From NCBI GenBank assembly GCA_963702925.1, contig OY969771.1, positions 1,240,001 to 1,304,000 of the forward strand: a DNA stretch of 64,000 nt, given 5' to 3'. A model generated the notes under the pieces. That model did no database searches and had not been told where the DNA came from. It was given only the letters and a program-made list of their open reading frames with translations. Position 1 is the first letter of the stretch; every line of letters starts with the position of its first letter. Positions 17,342-25,828 of this stretch are shown in pieces. Position numbers and translations under genes: made by a program. Origin of the DNA: CAIKMD01 sp963702925 (GTDB lineage Bacteria; Pseudomonadota; Alphaproteobacteria; ATCC43930; CGMCC-115725).

Positions 17342-19455
17342 GCGCGGCACGGACCGCGCGCAAGCCGGAGCCGGCGCCGGTTCCCGAGCTGAGCGAGACC
17401 GACGCCAAGGCCGAGCTGCAACGCCTGGCGCGCGAGATCGGCCATCACGACCGTCTCTATTACGAGAAGGACGCGCCCGAAATCTCGGATGCGGAGTATG
17501 ACGCGCTGCGCCGGCGCAACAGCGCGATCGAGAAGCGGTTTCCCAACCTCGTTCGCGCCGACAGCCCCTCGAAGCGTATCGGCGCCGCGCCGGCAACCGG
17601 CTTTGCCAAGGTGCGCCACCCGCACCCGATGCTGTCGCTCGAAAACGCCTTCAGCGACGAGGACGTGCGCGATTTCTTTCGCGGCGTGCGAAACTTCTTC
17701 CGCGCGCCGCAGGATGTGGCACGGGTCGAGGAAGACAAGATCGACGTCATGGCCGAGCCGAAGATCGACGGCCTCTCCTGCTCGATTCGCTACGAGAAAG
17801 GCGAATTGGTGCTGGCCGCCACCCGCGGCGACGGCGTCACCGGCGAAGACGTCACCGCAAACGTGAAGACGCTGGCCACCGTGCCGAAGCACCTCAAAGG
17901 CCATGGCTGGCCCAACATCATCGAGGTGCGCGGCGAAGTCTATATGGAACGGCCGGGCTTCTTTGCGCTCAATGCCGAGCGCGAAAAAGCGGGCGAAGCG
18001 GTGTTCGCCAATCCGCGCAACGCGGCGGCGGGAAGTTTGCGTCAGCTCGATCCGTCGATCACCGCCGGAAGGCCGCTGAAATTCTTTGCCTATGCCTGGG
18101 GCGAGCAAAGCGACGGCTTTGCCAAGACGCATGAAGAGGCGCTCAAGCATTTCGCGCAATGGGGCTTCACGGTCAACCCGCTGTCGCGGCTATGCCACGG
18201 CGTGGATCGTCTGCTCGACTTCCATCGCGCGATGGCCGAGAAACGCGCGAGCCTGCCTTACGACATCGACGGCGTCGTCTACAAGGTCAACGATCTCGAT
18301 CTCGAAGAGCGGCTGGGCTTCATCAGCCGCGCGCCGCGCTGGGCGATCGCGCACAAATTCCCGGCGCAGCAGGCGCAGACCGTGCTGAAGCACATCCACG
18401 TCCAGGTCGGGCGCCAGGGCACGCTAACCCCCGTGGCGGAGCTCGAGCCGATCACAGTGGGCGGCGTCGTGGTGCAACGCGCGACCTTGCACAACGAGGA
18501 TGAAATCAACCGCAAGGACATCCGCGAGGGCGACACGGTCATCATCCAGCGCGCCGGCGATGTCATTCCCCAGGTCGTCGGCGTGGTGCTGGCGCATCGG
18601 CCGAAGCACAGCAAGCCTTACGAATTTCCGCACAAATGCCCCGAATGCGGCAGCAAGGCCGTACGCGAGGAAGGCGAAGCGGCCTGGCGCTGCACCGGCG
18701 GGCTTATCTGCCCAGCGCAAGCGGTCGAGCGCTTGAAGCATTTCGTTTCCCGTGACGCCTTCGATGTCGAAGGTCTGGGCGACAAGCACATCGCCGAATT
18801 CTGGCAAGACGGGCTAATCAAGACGCCGGCCGATATCTTCCGCCTCGATCCCGATACCATCGCCGCCCGCGAGGGTTGGGGCGAGGTGAGCGCGAGGAAG
18901 CTCATCGCCGCGATCGACGCGCGGCGCGAGATTTCACTCGACCGATTCATCAACGCGCTCGGCATTCCGCAAGTCGGCGAGGCGACGGCGAAGCTTTTGG
19001 CGCGCCACTACCGTTCCTTCGCGCGCTGGCGCCATGCGATGGAAGCGGCCGGCGATCCCGAGAGCGACGCCTGGCGCGAGCTCAACGACATCCACGGCAT
19101 CGGCGAGGATATGGCGACCGACATCGTCGGCTTCTTCGCCGAGCGCCACAACCGCACGGTGCTCGACGAACTCAAAAGCGAGATCAAGATCGCCGATTAC
19201 GAGATCGCCGCCGCAGCCAGCCATTCGCCGATCTCGGGCAAGACCATCGTCTTTACCGGCACCTTGACCGAAATGTCGCGCCCCGAGGCCAAAGCCCGCG
19301 CCGAAGCCTTGGGCGCCCATGTCAGCGGCAGCGTCTCGAGCAAGACCGATTACCTTGTGGTCGGCGCCGATGCCGGCTCGAAGGCAAAGAAAGCCGCCGA
19401 GCTCGGCGTCACGACTTTGACCGAGGAAGAGTGGATGAAGCTCGCGCGGAGCTAG
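17338..19455 (+). CDS. ligA: NAD-dependent DNA ligase LigA
   Basis: Seals nicks in replication and repair using NAD+. It has 705 residues from the ATG at 17338, which overlaps the recN stop; the open frame further upstream lies inside recN. Domains in order: Ia (HHDRLYYEKDAPEISD), the adenylation domain with the active-site lysine in EPKIDGLSCS, the OB fold, a four-cysteine zinc finger (CPECG, then C in WRCTGG and ICPAQ), helix-hairpin-helix repeats, and a C-terminal BRCT (GKTIVFTGTL). Its 3' end overlaps the convergent methyltransferase gene by 47 bases. Confidence 0.97.
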   Translation: MSAARTARKPEPAPVPELSETDAKAELQRLAREIGHHDRLYYEKDAPEISDAEYDALRRRNSAIEKRFPNLVRADSPSKRIGAAPATGFAKVRHPHPMLSLENAFSDEDVRDFFRGVRNFFRAPQDVARVEEDKIDVMAEPKIDGLSCSIRYEKGELVLAATRGDGVTGEDVTANVKTLATVPKHLKGHGWPNIIEVRGEVYMERPGFFALNAEREKAGEAVFANPRNAAAGSLRQLDPSITAGRPLKFFAYAWGEQSDGFAKTHEEALKHFAQWGFTVNPLSRLCHGVDRLLDFHRAMAEKRASLPYDIDGVVYKVNDLDLEERLGFISRAPRWAIAHKFPAQQAQTVLKHIHVQVGRQGTLTPVAELEPITVGGVVVQRATLHNEDEINRKDIREGDTVIIQRAGDVIPQVVGVVLAHRPKHSKPYEFPHKCPECGSKAVREEGEAAWRCTGGLICPAQAVERLKHFVSRDAFDVEGLGDKHIAEFWQDGLIKTPADIFRLDPDTIAAREGWGEVSARKLIAAIDARREISLDRFINALGIPQVGEATAKLLARHYRSFARWRHAMEAAGDPESDAWRELNDIHGIGEDMATDIVGFFAERHNRTVLDELKSEIKIADYEIAAAASHSPISGKTIVFTGTLTEMSRPEAKARAEALGAHVSGSVSSKTDYLVVGADAGSKAKKAAELGVTTLTEEEWMKLARS

Positions 19456-20227
19456 AACGCGAGCGCGCCGACTTGCGCGCGATATGGTAGGACATCACGC
19501 CGGTCAGGAAATCGCGATTTTCGATATCGACGAAGCCGACGCCCTGCAGCAGCTCGACCATCTCGCGCGGTGTATAGAAATGACGGATGGCGCTCGCAAA
19601 ATAGCCGACGCATTTCTTGCTCTCGGGTGAACTCCCGAACAGTTTCGCGGTCAACCGCACCGAGAAATGCAAATAGCCCAAATAGGGCAGCTCGACGATG
19701 GGCGATGACGGGCGCAGCATGTCGTTGTGGCAGAAAAGACCGCCCGGCTTCAGAACCCGTCGGATTTCGCCGAATGCCTTGATGATCTCGAGATGGCGCG
19801 ACGCGAATTGCAAGGTCACGGCGTCGAAGGAATCGTCGGGAAAAGGCAGTGTATGCGCGTCGCAGATTCGTGCATCGATCTGCACGTTGCGCTCGCGGGC
19901 GCGGCGCTGCCCTTCGGCGGTCATATGCTCGCTGCCGTCCACGGCGCTGATTCGCAGCGTCGGATCGAGCGTCAGGAGGCGCAGCGGGATATCGTGCGTC
20001 CCCGAGCAAACGTCGAGCACCTTCGCCCCTGGCGGCAGACGCCGATGGATATCGGCCGCGAAGCGCGCGCTCCAAGGCGAGCAGCTCCCGAGCGATGCGA
20101 CCGCATTGCCTTGGTCGTAATAGGCCGGTACGTCGCGAAAGACTTCCGGAATCAAGGTTCGCCAAGTCTCGCCGAACAGCCGAGACCGCAGATCTTCTTT
20201 TTTGAGAAATTCCTCCGAAATCGTCAT
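19409..20227 (-). CDS. Class I SAM methyltransferase (UbiE/COQ5-like)
   Basis: A 272-residue soluble methyltransferase. Motif I is AKVLDVCSGTHDIPLRLL, a slightly unusual form with CSGTHD where DVGCGTG is common; post-I acidic ISAVDGSEHM and motif II LPFPDDSFDAVTLQF follow, then the typical RRVLKPGGLF. This resembles the UbiE/COQ5 quinone C-methyltransferases, but the N-terminal 45 residues and the C-terminal part differ, so the substrate is not assigned. The C-terminus is a Ser/Arg-rich tail that overlaps ligA by 47 bases. A run of nine G residues lies six bases before the ATG and would act as the ribosome-binding region. Confidence 0.8.
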   Translation of the reverse strand: MTISEEFLKKEDLRSRLFGETWRTLIPEVFRDVPAYYDQGNAVASLGSCSPWSARFAADIHRRLPPGAKVLDVCSGTHDIPLRLLTLDPTLRISAVDGSEHMTAEGQRRARERNVQIDARICDAHTLPFPDDSFDAVTLQFASRHLEIIKAFGEIRRVLKPGGLFCHNDMLRPSSPIVELPYLGYLHFSVRLTAKLFGSSPESKKCVGYFASAIRHFYTPREMVELLQGVGFVDIENRDFLTGVMSYHIARKSARSRSSSARASSTLPRSKS

Positions 20228-20233
20228 CGGTCG

Positions 20234-20242
20234 CCCCCCCCC
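20234..20242 (-). repeat. G9 homopolymer at the ribosome-binding position
   Basis: On the minus strand, nine consecutive G residues end six bases before the methyltransferase ATG at 20227, exactly where a Shine-Dalgarno would be. The plus strand shows nine C residues. A tract of this length can slip in replication and change spacing to the start codon. It is also a place where sequencing or assembly often miscounts. Confidence 0.6.
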
Positions 20243-20324
20243 TGTGTATTATTAAACCAACTCTATTCGGCATAGACCTTGGGTCGCAAGCCATGGCGCG
20301 GTTCGCCCGCCCGTCGCGTGGCCC

Positions 20325-21650
20325 TTATTTGAAAAACCGATTCTCCGGCCTCGGCAATCCGAGATTCTCGCGCAAGGTCCCCCCTTCATAAGCACGGCGG
20401 AACAGACCGCGCCGTTGCAATTCGGGAATCAGGCGCTCGACCACGTCGTCGAGCCCTGCGGGCAGATAGGGAAACTGCAGGGTGAACCCGTCGCTGGCGC
20501 GCGTGACGAGCCATTCTTCCATCTGATCGGCGATCATTTTGGGCGTGCCGAGCATGGAGAGCCCGCTATGGCCGCCCAGGCGCTGGGCGAGCTGGCGCAC
20601 GGTCAGGTTTTCGCGCCGCGCGAGCTCGATCGTCCGCTCGCGCGCGCTTTTGCTGGCGTTGGATTCCGGGATCTCGGACAGCGGCCCGTCGGGATCGAAT
20701 TTCGACGCATCGTGGCCGAGCGCGATCGAGAGAGCGGCGATGGCACTGTCGTAATAGACCAGCGCATCGAGCTTCGCGCGCTTGGCCTGCGCCTCGTCCA
20801 AAGAATCGCCGATATAGATCATGACGCCCGGCAAAATCTTGATGTGGTCGGGATCGCGGCCGATCTTCTCGGCACGGCCCTTCACATCGGCGTAGAAGGC
20901 GCGCCCAGCCGCGATGTTGCTTTGTGCGGTGAAGACCGCCTCCGCCACCTCGGCGCAGAGCTGGCGGCCGGTATCGGACGCACCCGCCTGCACGATCACC
21001 GGCCAGCCTTGCACCGGACGCCCGATATTGAGCGGCCCGCGGACGGAAAGATACTTCCCCTTGTGGTCGAGCACATGCAGCTTGGCCGGATCGGAATAGA
21101 TGCCGCTATCGACGTCGCGGATGAAGGCATCGTCCGCCCAACTGTCCCACAGCCCAGTCACGACGTCGAAGAACTCGCGCGCGCGGGCGTAGCGCTCGGC
21201 ATGCTCGAGATGGTCCTCGCGCCCGAAATTGCGCGACGCATCGGGATTCGAGGTGGTGACGACGTTCCACCCCGCGCGCCCGGCGCTGATATGGTCGAGC
21301 GAGGCGAAACGGCGCGCGACGTGATAAGGCTCGTCGTAGGTGGTCGATCCGGTCGCGATCAAGCCGAGATGCTTGGTCACCATCGCCAACGCCGGAAGCA
21401 AGGTCATCGGCTCGAAGGATGTCACGGTTGCGCTGCGTTTGAGCGCATCCATCGGCATGTTGAGGACGGCCAGGTGATCGGCCATGAAAAAGGCATCGAT
21501 GCAGCCGCGCTCCAAGGTCTGGGCGAAGCGCTGGATATGCGCGAAGTTGAAATTCGCGTCGGGAAAGGCGCCCGGATAACGCCACGCCGCGGTATGGAGA
21601 CTGACCGGCCGCATGAAAGCGGCGAGACGCAATCGGCGCGGTTCGGTCAT
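20325..21650 (-). CDS. LLM-class flavin monooxygenase (NtaA/SnaA/DszA family)
   Basis: A 441-residue FMN-dependent two-component monooxygenase of the bacterial luciferase-like superfamily, NtaA/SnaA/DszA/ScmK branch. Typical pieces are SLHTAAWRYPGA at the N-terminus, FMADHLAVLNMP, ISAGRAGWNVVTTSNPDA near residue 124, the RNFGREDHLEHAERY stretch, VIVQAGASDTGRQLCAE and LVTRASDGFTLQFPYLP near the end. Such enzymes oxidise organic sulfur or nitrogen compounds with reduced FMN supplied by a separate reductase; none is encoded nearby. The ATG at 21650 overlaps the end of the upstream aminopeptidase gene by four bases. The substrate is unknown. Confidence 0.88.
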   Translation of the reverse strand: MTEPRRLRLAAFMRPVSLHTAAWRYPGAFPDANFNFAHIQRFAQTLERGCIDAFFMADHLAVLNMPMDALKRSATVTSFEPMTLLPALAMVTKHLGLIATGSTTYDEPYHVARRFASLDHISAGRAGWNVVTTSNPDASRNFGREDHLEHAERYARAREFFDVVTGLWDSWADDAFIRDVDSGIYSDPAKLHVLDHKGKYLSVRGPLNIGRPVQGWPVIVQAGASDTGRQLCAEVAEAVFTAQSNIAAGRAFYADVKGRAEKIGRDPDHIKILPGVMIYIGDSLDEAQAKRAKLDALVYYDSAIAALSIALGHDASKFDPDGPLSEIPESNASKSARERTIELARRENLTVRQLAQRLGGHSGLSMLGTPKMIADQMEEWLVTRASDGFTLQFPYLPAGLDDVVERLIPELQRRGLFRRAYEGGTLRENLGLPRPENRFFK

Positions 21651-23470
21651 GGCGTTCTCCCGTCAGCGCCGAGCGGCCGCGTGGCGTCGGCAAGCCAAGA
21701 TGCGGTTTCGCCGTCGACCTGCGTCGACAGCGCGGCCCAGACCCGCGCGTGATAGGCGTCGAGCCATGCGACCTCGTCCGGCGTCAGTAGCGCGCGCTCG
21801 ATCGCCTTGCGGTCGATTGGCGCCAAGGTGATCGTCTCGAAGCCATAGATGTCGCGGCCGTTTTCACCCAGCTCGTCGAGCTTGACGACCACCACCAGAT
21901 TCTCGATGCGGATGCCGTAGGCGCCGGTTTTGTAATAGCCGGGCTCGTTCGAGACGATCATGCCGGGCAGCAACGCCTGGCTGTTGGGCAGCTTCGAGAT
22001 GCGCTGCGGGCCTTCATGAACGCCGAGATAGGAGCCGACGCCGTGTCCCGTGCCGTGATCGTAGTCGAGCCCGACCTGCCAAAGCGCGGCACGCGCCAAC
22101 GCGTCGAGCTGCGAGCCCGTGGTGCCTTTGGGAAAGCGACAGGTGGCAAGCGCGATATGGCCCTTCAGAACCCGGGTGAAGCGATCCTTCATTTCCGGCG
22201 TCGGCGTGCCGATCGCGACGGTGCGCGTCACATCGGTGGTGCCGTCGAGATATTGCGCGCCGGAGTCGACGAGATAGAAGCTGCCGCTTTCCAACGCGCG
22301 TTCGCTCGCCGGGCTCGCGCGGTAATGCACGATCGCACCGTTGGCGCCCGCGCCCGAAATCGTTGGGAAGCTCAAATCGCGAAATAGATTGCCTTCGCGG
22401 CGAAAGGCTTCGAGCCGGTCGGAAGCCGCGATTTCGCGCAAGCTTCCCGCGCTCGCGTTCTTCGCCAGCCAAGCCAGAAATCGGGTCAGCGCAGCGCCGT
22501 CGCGGCGATGCGCCTCGCGGGTGCCCTGGAGCTCGACCTCATTCTTGCATGCCTTGGGCAGTTGGCACGGATCGGAGGCGCGAAGCGCGGCCGTGCCGAG
22601 ACGATCGAATACCCAGGAAGCGGCGCTTGCCGGATCGGCTTGGACGCGCTTTCCGTCGGCGGCAAGCCGCGTCAAGAACGCGCCGAAGGATGCCGGATCG
22701 GCGATGCGAACCGCCGTGCCGAGATGGCGATCGAGACCAGGCGTGAGTTTGCGGGCATCGATGAACAAATCGACCGACGCATCGCGATGAAGCACGGCGA
22801 AGCTCAAAGGCAAAGGCGTATGCGGCACGTCGCCGCCGCGGATATTGAGCAGCCAGGCAATCGAATCGGGCGCAGTCAGGACCGCCGCATCGGCTTTGGT
22901 GCCGGCGAGCGACGCCGCGATTCGGGCACGCTTGGCTTCGGCGCCTTCGCCGGCAAAGCGCAGCTCCTGCGCTACCACGGGTGCCAAAGGCGGCGGCGGA
23001 CGGTCGCTCCAGACCGCGTCGACCGGATTATCGTCGAGCGCGACAAGGCGTCCGCCGGCCTTCTCGGCGGCAGCACCATAGCGCTCGACCTCGCCCAGCG
23101 TATGCAGGCGCGGGTCATAGGCGAGCACCTCGCCCGGCTTGAGCGTGGCGCTGATCCAGGCCGAAGGCGGCTCGTCGGCGATGTGGCAGCACTGGAACAG
23201 GGTGGCATCGACCTCGGAAGCGGCTTGGAGCGTATAACGCCCGTCGACGAAGATTGCGGCCGAGTTGAGGAAGGCGATGGCAAGGCCGGCGGAACCGGTG
23301 AAGCCGGTGAGCCAGGCCAGGCGCTGGGCGCAGGCCGGTACGTACTCGCCCTGATATTCATCGGTGCGTGGAACCAGGAGGCCGGCCACGCCGCGGCGTC
23401 GCAGCTCCGCCCTTAGGCCGGAAAGCCGCTCGGCCGTGTCGCCGCGATAGATCTGGCGGCCCTCATCCAT
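21647..23470 (-). CDS. Xaa-Pro aminopeptidase, M24B family
   Basis: Two-metal cytoplasmic peptidase that removes an N-terminal residue preceding proline. It has 607 residues, the long three-domain form (two creatinase-like N-domains plus a pita-bread catalytic domain). Metal-binding residues appear in VDSGAQYLDGTTDVTRT, in GTGHGVGSYLGVHEGPQ (histidine) and in IENL (glutamate). The start is ATG at 23470 because a clear GGAGGG lies six bases upstream; the reading frame remains open to a GTG at 23518, which has no such signal. It is translationally coupled to the flavin monooxygenase that follows. Confidence 0.92.
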   Translation of the reverse strand: MDEGRQIYRGDTAERLSGLRAELRRRGVAGLLVPRTDEYQGEYVPACAQRLAWLTGFTGSAGLAIAFLNSAAIFVDGRYTLQAASEVDATLFQCCHIADEPPSAWISATLKPGEVLAYDPRLHTLGEVERYGAAAEKAGGRLVALDDNPVDAVWSDRPPPPLAPVVAQELRFAGEGAEAKRARIAASLAGTKADAAVLTAPDSIAWLLNIRGGDVPHTPLPLSFAVLHRDASVDLFIDARKLTPGLDRHLGTAVRIADPASFGAFLTRLAADGKRVQADPASAASWVFDRLGTAALRASDPCQLPKACKNEVELQGTREAHRRDGAALTRFLAWLAKNASAGSLREIAASDRLEAFRREGNLFRDLSFPTISGAGANGAIVHYRASPASERALESGSFYLVDSGAQYLDGTTDVTRTVAIGTPTPEMKDRFTRVLKGHIALATCRFPKGTTGSQLDALARAALWQVGLDYDHGTGHGVGSYLGVHEGPQRISKLPNSQALLPGMIVSNEPGYYKTGAYGIRIENLVVVVKLDELGENGRDIYGFETITLAPIDRKAIERALLTPDEVAWLDAYHARVWAALSTQVDGETASWLADATRPLGADGRTP

Positions 23471-23671
23471 GACACCCTCCGCTGAATCGAAGCTAAGCTG
23501 CGCGGTTTTGGCGCACAAGCCCAGCCCGCATAGTTAACGGGGCAGTTACCGGCCATGCGCTAAGCGTATGACTGCCTTGACGAGTTACCCCCTTCATTAT
23601 TTGTCAATAAGGCTTACCTATTGTGCATCGCAATAACGAACTTTCTATGTGAGTATCAAGGAGTTGGTAAA

Positions 23672-23899
23672 ATGTTAAGCATCCTTCTTTCGGGCCTGCA
23701 GCATCTCAAGACCGCTTATGTCTCTTGGCGCCAGCGCCAGGCAGCGTATGAGGAGCTGAACTCGCTCGACGACCGCTCCCTGGCCGATATCGGTATCACC
23801 CGGTCGGATATCCCCTACCTCTTCTCGCGCGACGTTCACGACGCGGCGAAGGCGCAGGCTGCCGGCCTGGTGCGGAACGACGTCCGCCGGGCTGCCTAA
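23672..23899 (+). CDS. Small DUF1127 protein
   Basis: A 75-residue protein carrying the DUF1127 (YjiS-like) motif in its second half: YEELNSLDDRSLADIGITRS, with an arginine-rich helix before it. Small DUF1127 proteins are abundant in alphaproteobacteria, and some have been linked to RNA binding and to phosphate or carbon metabolism. The start is ATG at 23672, preceded by AAGGAG at 23658-23663 with eight bases of spacing; an in-frame TTG at 23621 is less likely. The gene stands alone: an imperfect palindrome, TATTG-N7-CAATA (23619-23635), lies upstream, and paired hairpins with a T-run lie downstream, so it is probably a single-gene, well-expressed unit. Confidence 0.85.
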   Translation: MLSILLSGLQHLKTAYVSWRQRQAAYEELNSLDDRSLADIGITRSDIPYLFSRDVHDAAKAQAAGLVRNDVRRAA

Positions 23900-23904
23900 G
23901 CTGG

Positions 23905-23961
23905 TCCTGCCTCGGTCCAACAACGGACCAGGCAGGAACCGAGGCCTTCGGCCTCGATTTT
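23905..23961 (+). terminator. Double-hairpin terminator after the DUF1127 gene
   Basis: The first hairpin pairs TCCTGCCT/AGGCAGGA and GGTCC/GGACC around one bulge (23905-23937). A second, compact hairpin, GAGGC-CTTCG-GCCTC (23941-23955), is followed at once by ATTTT. The second has the usual form of an intrinsic terminator and lies between the DUF1127 gene and the cation-efflux gene. Confidence 0.75.
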
Positions 23962-23988
23962 GGCGGCGGCCTGGCGCAGATTAGAGGC

Positions 23989-24981
23989 ATGGCGCAAGCG
24001 CCTCATGCCCATCAATCTGGCGACCACGGCACCGCTCATGGCGGCCATGGCGATCACGATCATGCGCATCGCCATGGCGGCCACGGTCATTCCCATCACC
24101 ACGGCGGTGAATTAGGCGCGGTCTTCGCTTTCGCGACCGCGCTCAATCTCGCTTTTGTCGGCATCGAAGGCGTCTTCGGCTTTCTCAGCCATTCCATGGC
24201 GCTGCTGGCCGATGCCGGCCACAATTTCAGCGATGTGCTGGGGCTGGTCGCGGCTTGGACGGCCTCGACCTTGGCGCGGCGGCGTCCGACGCAGCGCTAT
24301 ACCTATGGGCTGCGGAGCTCGTCGATCCTCGCCGCGCTGCTCAATGCCATCATTTTGCTGGTTGCGGTCGGCGGCATCGCCGTCGAATCGATGCAGCGGC
24401 TGCTGCATCCCGAGCCGGTGGCCGGGAAGACCATTATGCTAGTAGCTGCCGTCGGCGCGGTGATCAACGGCGCGGCCGCGCTGTTGCTCGGACGCAGCCA
24501 TCACGGCGATCTCAACGTCAAAAGCGCCTTCGCGCACATGGTCGGCGACGCCCTGGTCAGCCTCGGCGTGGTCGCGTCGGGCGGCATTATCCTGGCAACG
24601 GGTTGGCTGTGGCTCGACCCGGCCGTCAGCATCGTCATCGGCGGGGTGATCGTGCTCGGCACATGGCGGCTGCTGCGCCATGCGCTCGATCTGGCCCTCG
24701 ACGCCGTTCCGCCGGGTATCGACGCCGCCGAAGTCCGCCGTCACCTTGCCGAGCTTCCCGGCGTCGCCGCGGTTCACGATCTGCATATCTGGCCGATGAG
24801 CACCACGACCACGGCGCTCACTTGTCATCTCGTGATGCCGGGCGGGCATCCCGGCGATGCCGTGCTCGCGCAGATCGCGGATCAATTGCACGAACGCTTC
24901 GCAATCGAGCACGTTACCATACAGGTCGAAACCGGCGATCCCGCGCATCCTTGCGTGCTGGTGCCGGATCACGTGGTGTGA
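23989..24981 (+). CDS. Cation diffusion facilitator (CzcD/ZitB-type metal efflux)
   Basis: Inner-membrane proton-coupled exporter of divalent metals, most likely zinc. It has 330 residues. A histidine-rich N-terminal tail (about 15 His in the first 40 residues) is a probable metal-binding loop, followed by six membrane segments. Transport-site motifs are ADAGHNFSD in helix 2 and HMVGDALVS in helix 5, the HxxxD pairs of the zinc-transporting CDF group. The C-terminal cytoplasmic domain (GVAAVHDLHIWPMS) is typical. No metal-responsive regulator lies beside it. Confidence 0.92.
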   Translation: MAQAPHAHQSGDHGTAHGGHGDHDHAHRHGGHGHSHHHGGELGAVFAFATALNLAFVGIEGVFGFLSHSMALLADAGHNFSDVLGLVAAWTASTLARRRPTQRYTYGLRSSSILAALLNAIILLVAVGGIAVESMQRLLHPEPVAGKTIMLVAAVGAVINGAAALLLGRSHHGDLNVKSAFAHMVGDALVSLGVVASGGIILATGWLWLDPAVSIVIGGVIVLGTWRLLRHALDLALDAVPPGIDAAEVRRHLAELPGVAAVHDLHIWPMSTTTTALTCHLVMPGGHPGDAVLAQIADQLHERFAIEHVTIQVETGDPAHPCVLVPDHVV

Positions 24982-24988
24982 GCGAAGC

Positions 24989-25828
24989 CTAGCCGGCGAC
25001 CAACAGGTAACCGAGCGAAACCAAGCCGAAGGCTGCGCAGTAATAGGCGAAGGGATTGAGCGCCTGGAAATCGTGCTTGCCGAAATAGCGCATGAGGAAA
25101 GCGGTGCTGGCATAAGCCGTGAGCCCGGCGACGACGCCGGCAATCCAGGCAACTGGTCCGATGCCAGCGCCAGCGCCCTGATGCAACAGATGCGGCACTT
25201 CGAGCACGCCCGCGCCGAGGATGATCGGCGTCGCGATCAGGAAAGAAAAATGCGCGGCTTGCTTGTGGTGCAGGCCAAGGAGCAGACCGCCGACCATGGT
25301 GGCGCCCGAGCGCGAAATGCCCGGGATAAGCGCAGTGGCTTGCGCCAGGCCGATGAGCAAAGCACCGATCCAGCTTAGCTGTTCGAGCGTCTTGTCGCCG
25401 CTGTTCCGCCGCAGCCGCTCGCCGACATAAAGCAAGCCGCCATTGACGATGAGAAAAAATGCCGCCGCGGTCGGAGCGCCGAACAATTGCTTGAAAAATT
25501 TCTCGAGCGCGAAACCCAAGATCACGGCCGGGATGGTCGCGACGACGATCAACCATAACAGACGCCACTGCGCGCGGCGCTCTTCGCCCGAGCCGATACC
25601 GATGAAGGCCAGCAACAGCCCGGCCCAGTCGCGCCAGAAATAGATCAGCAGCGCGGTCGCGGTGCCGAGGTGAAGCACGACGAGAAACGGCAGGAATTCG
25701 GGCGAGGACTGATCGACATGCCAGTGGAATAGGCTGGGCAGCACCACGGCATGACCGAGGCTCGACACTGGAAACAGCTCGGTGACGCCTTGCAGGACCG
25801 CGATCACGATGGCTTGGACGAGAGTCAT
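24989..25828 (-). CDS. uppP: Undecaprenyl-diphosphate phosphatase UppP (BacA)
   Basis: Membrane phosphatase that regenerates undecaprenyl phosphate, the carrier used by MraY and MurG. It has 279 residues and about eight hydrophobic segments. The two active-site signatures are GVTELFPVSSLGHAVVL near residue 14 and PGISRSGATMVGG near residue 172. The start is ATG at 25828, chosen because it forms ATGA with the prmA stop; the open frame extends further upstream but only inside prmA. Confidence 0.95.
   Translation of the reverse strand: MTLVQAIVIAVLQGVTELFPVSSLGHAVVLPSLFHWHVDQSSPEFLPFLVVLHLGTATALLIYFWRDWAGLLLAFIGIGSGEERRAQWRLLWLIVVATIPAVILGFALEKFFKQLFGAPTAAAFFLIVNGGLLYVGERLRRNSGDKTLEQLSWIGALLIGLAQATALIPGISRSGATMVGGLLLGLHHKQAAHFSFLIATPIILGAGVLEVPHLLHQGAGAGIGPVAWIAGVVAGLTAYASTAFLMRYFGKHDFQALNPFAYYCAAFGLVSLGYLLVAG

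Noticed and set aside
23596..23671. A sigma-70 promoter for the DUF1127 gene (TTGTCA with TATTGT)
   Set aside because: The spacing between the two elements is only 12 bases, too short to support the call.
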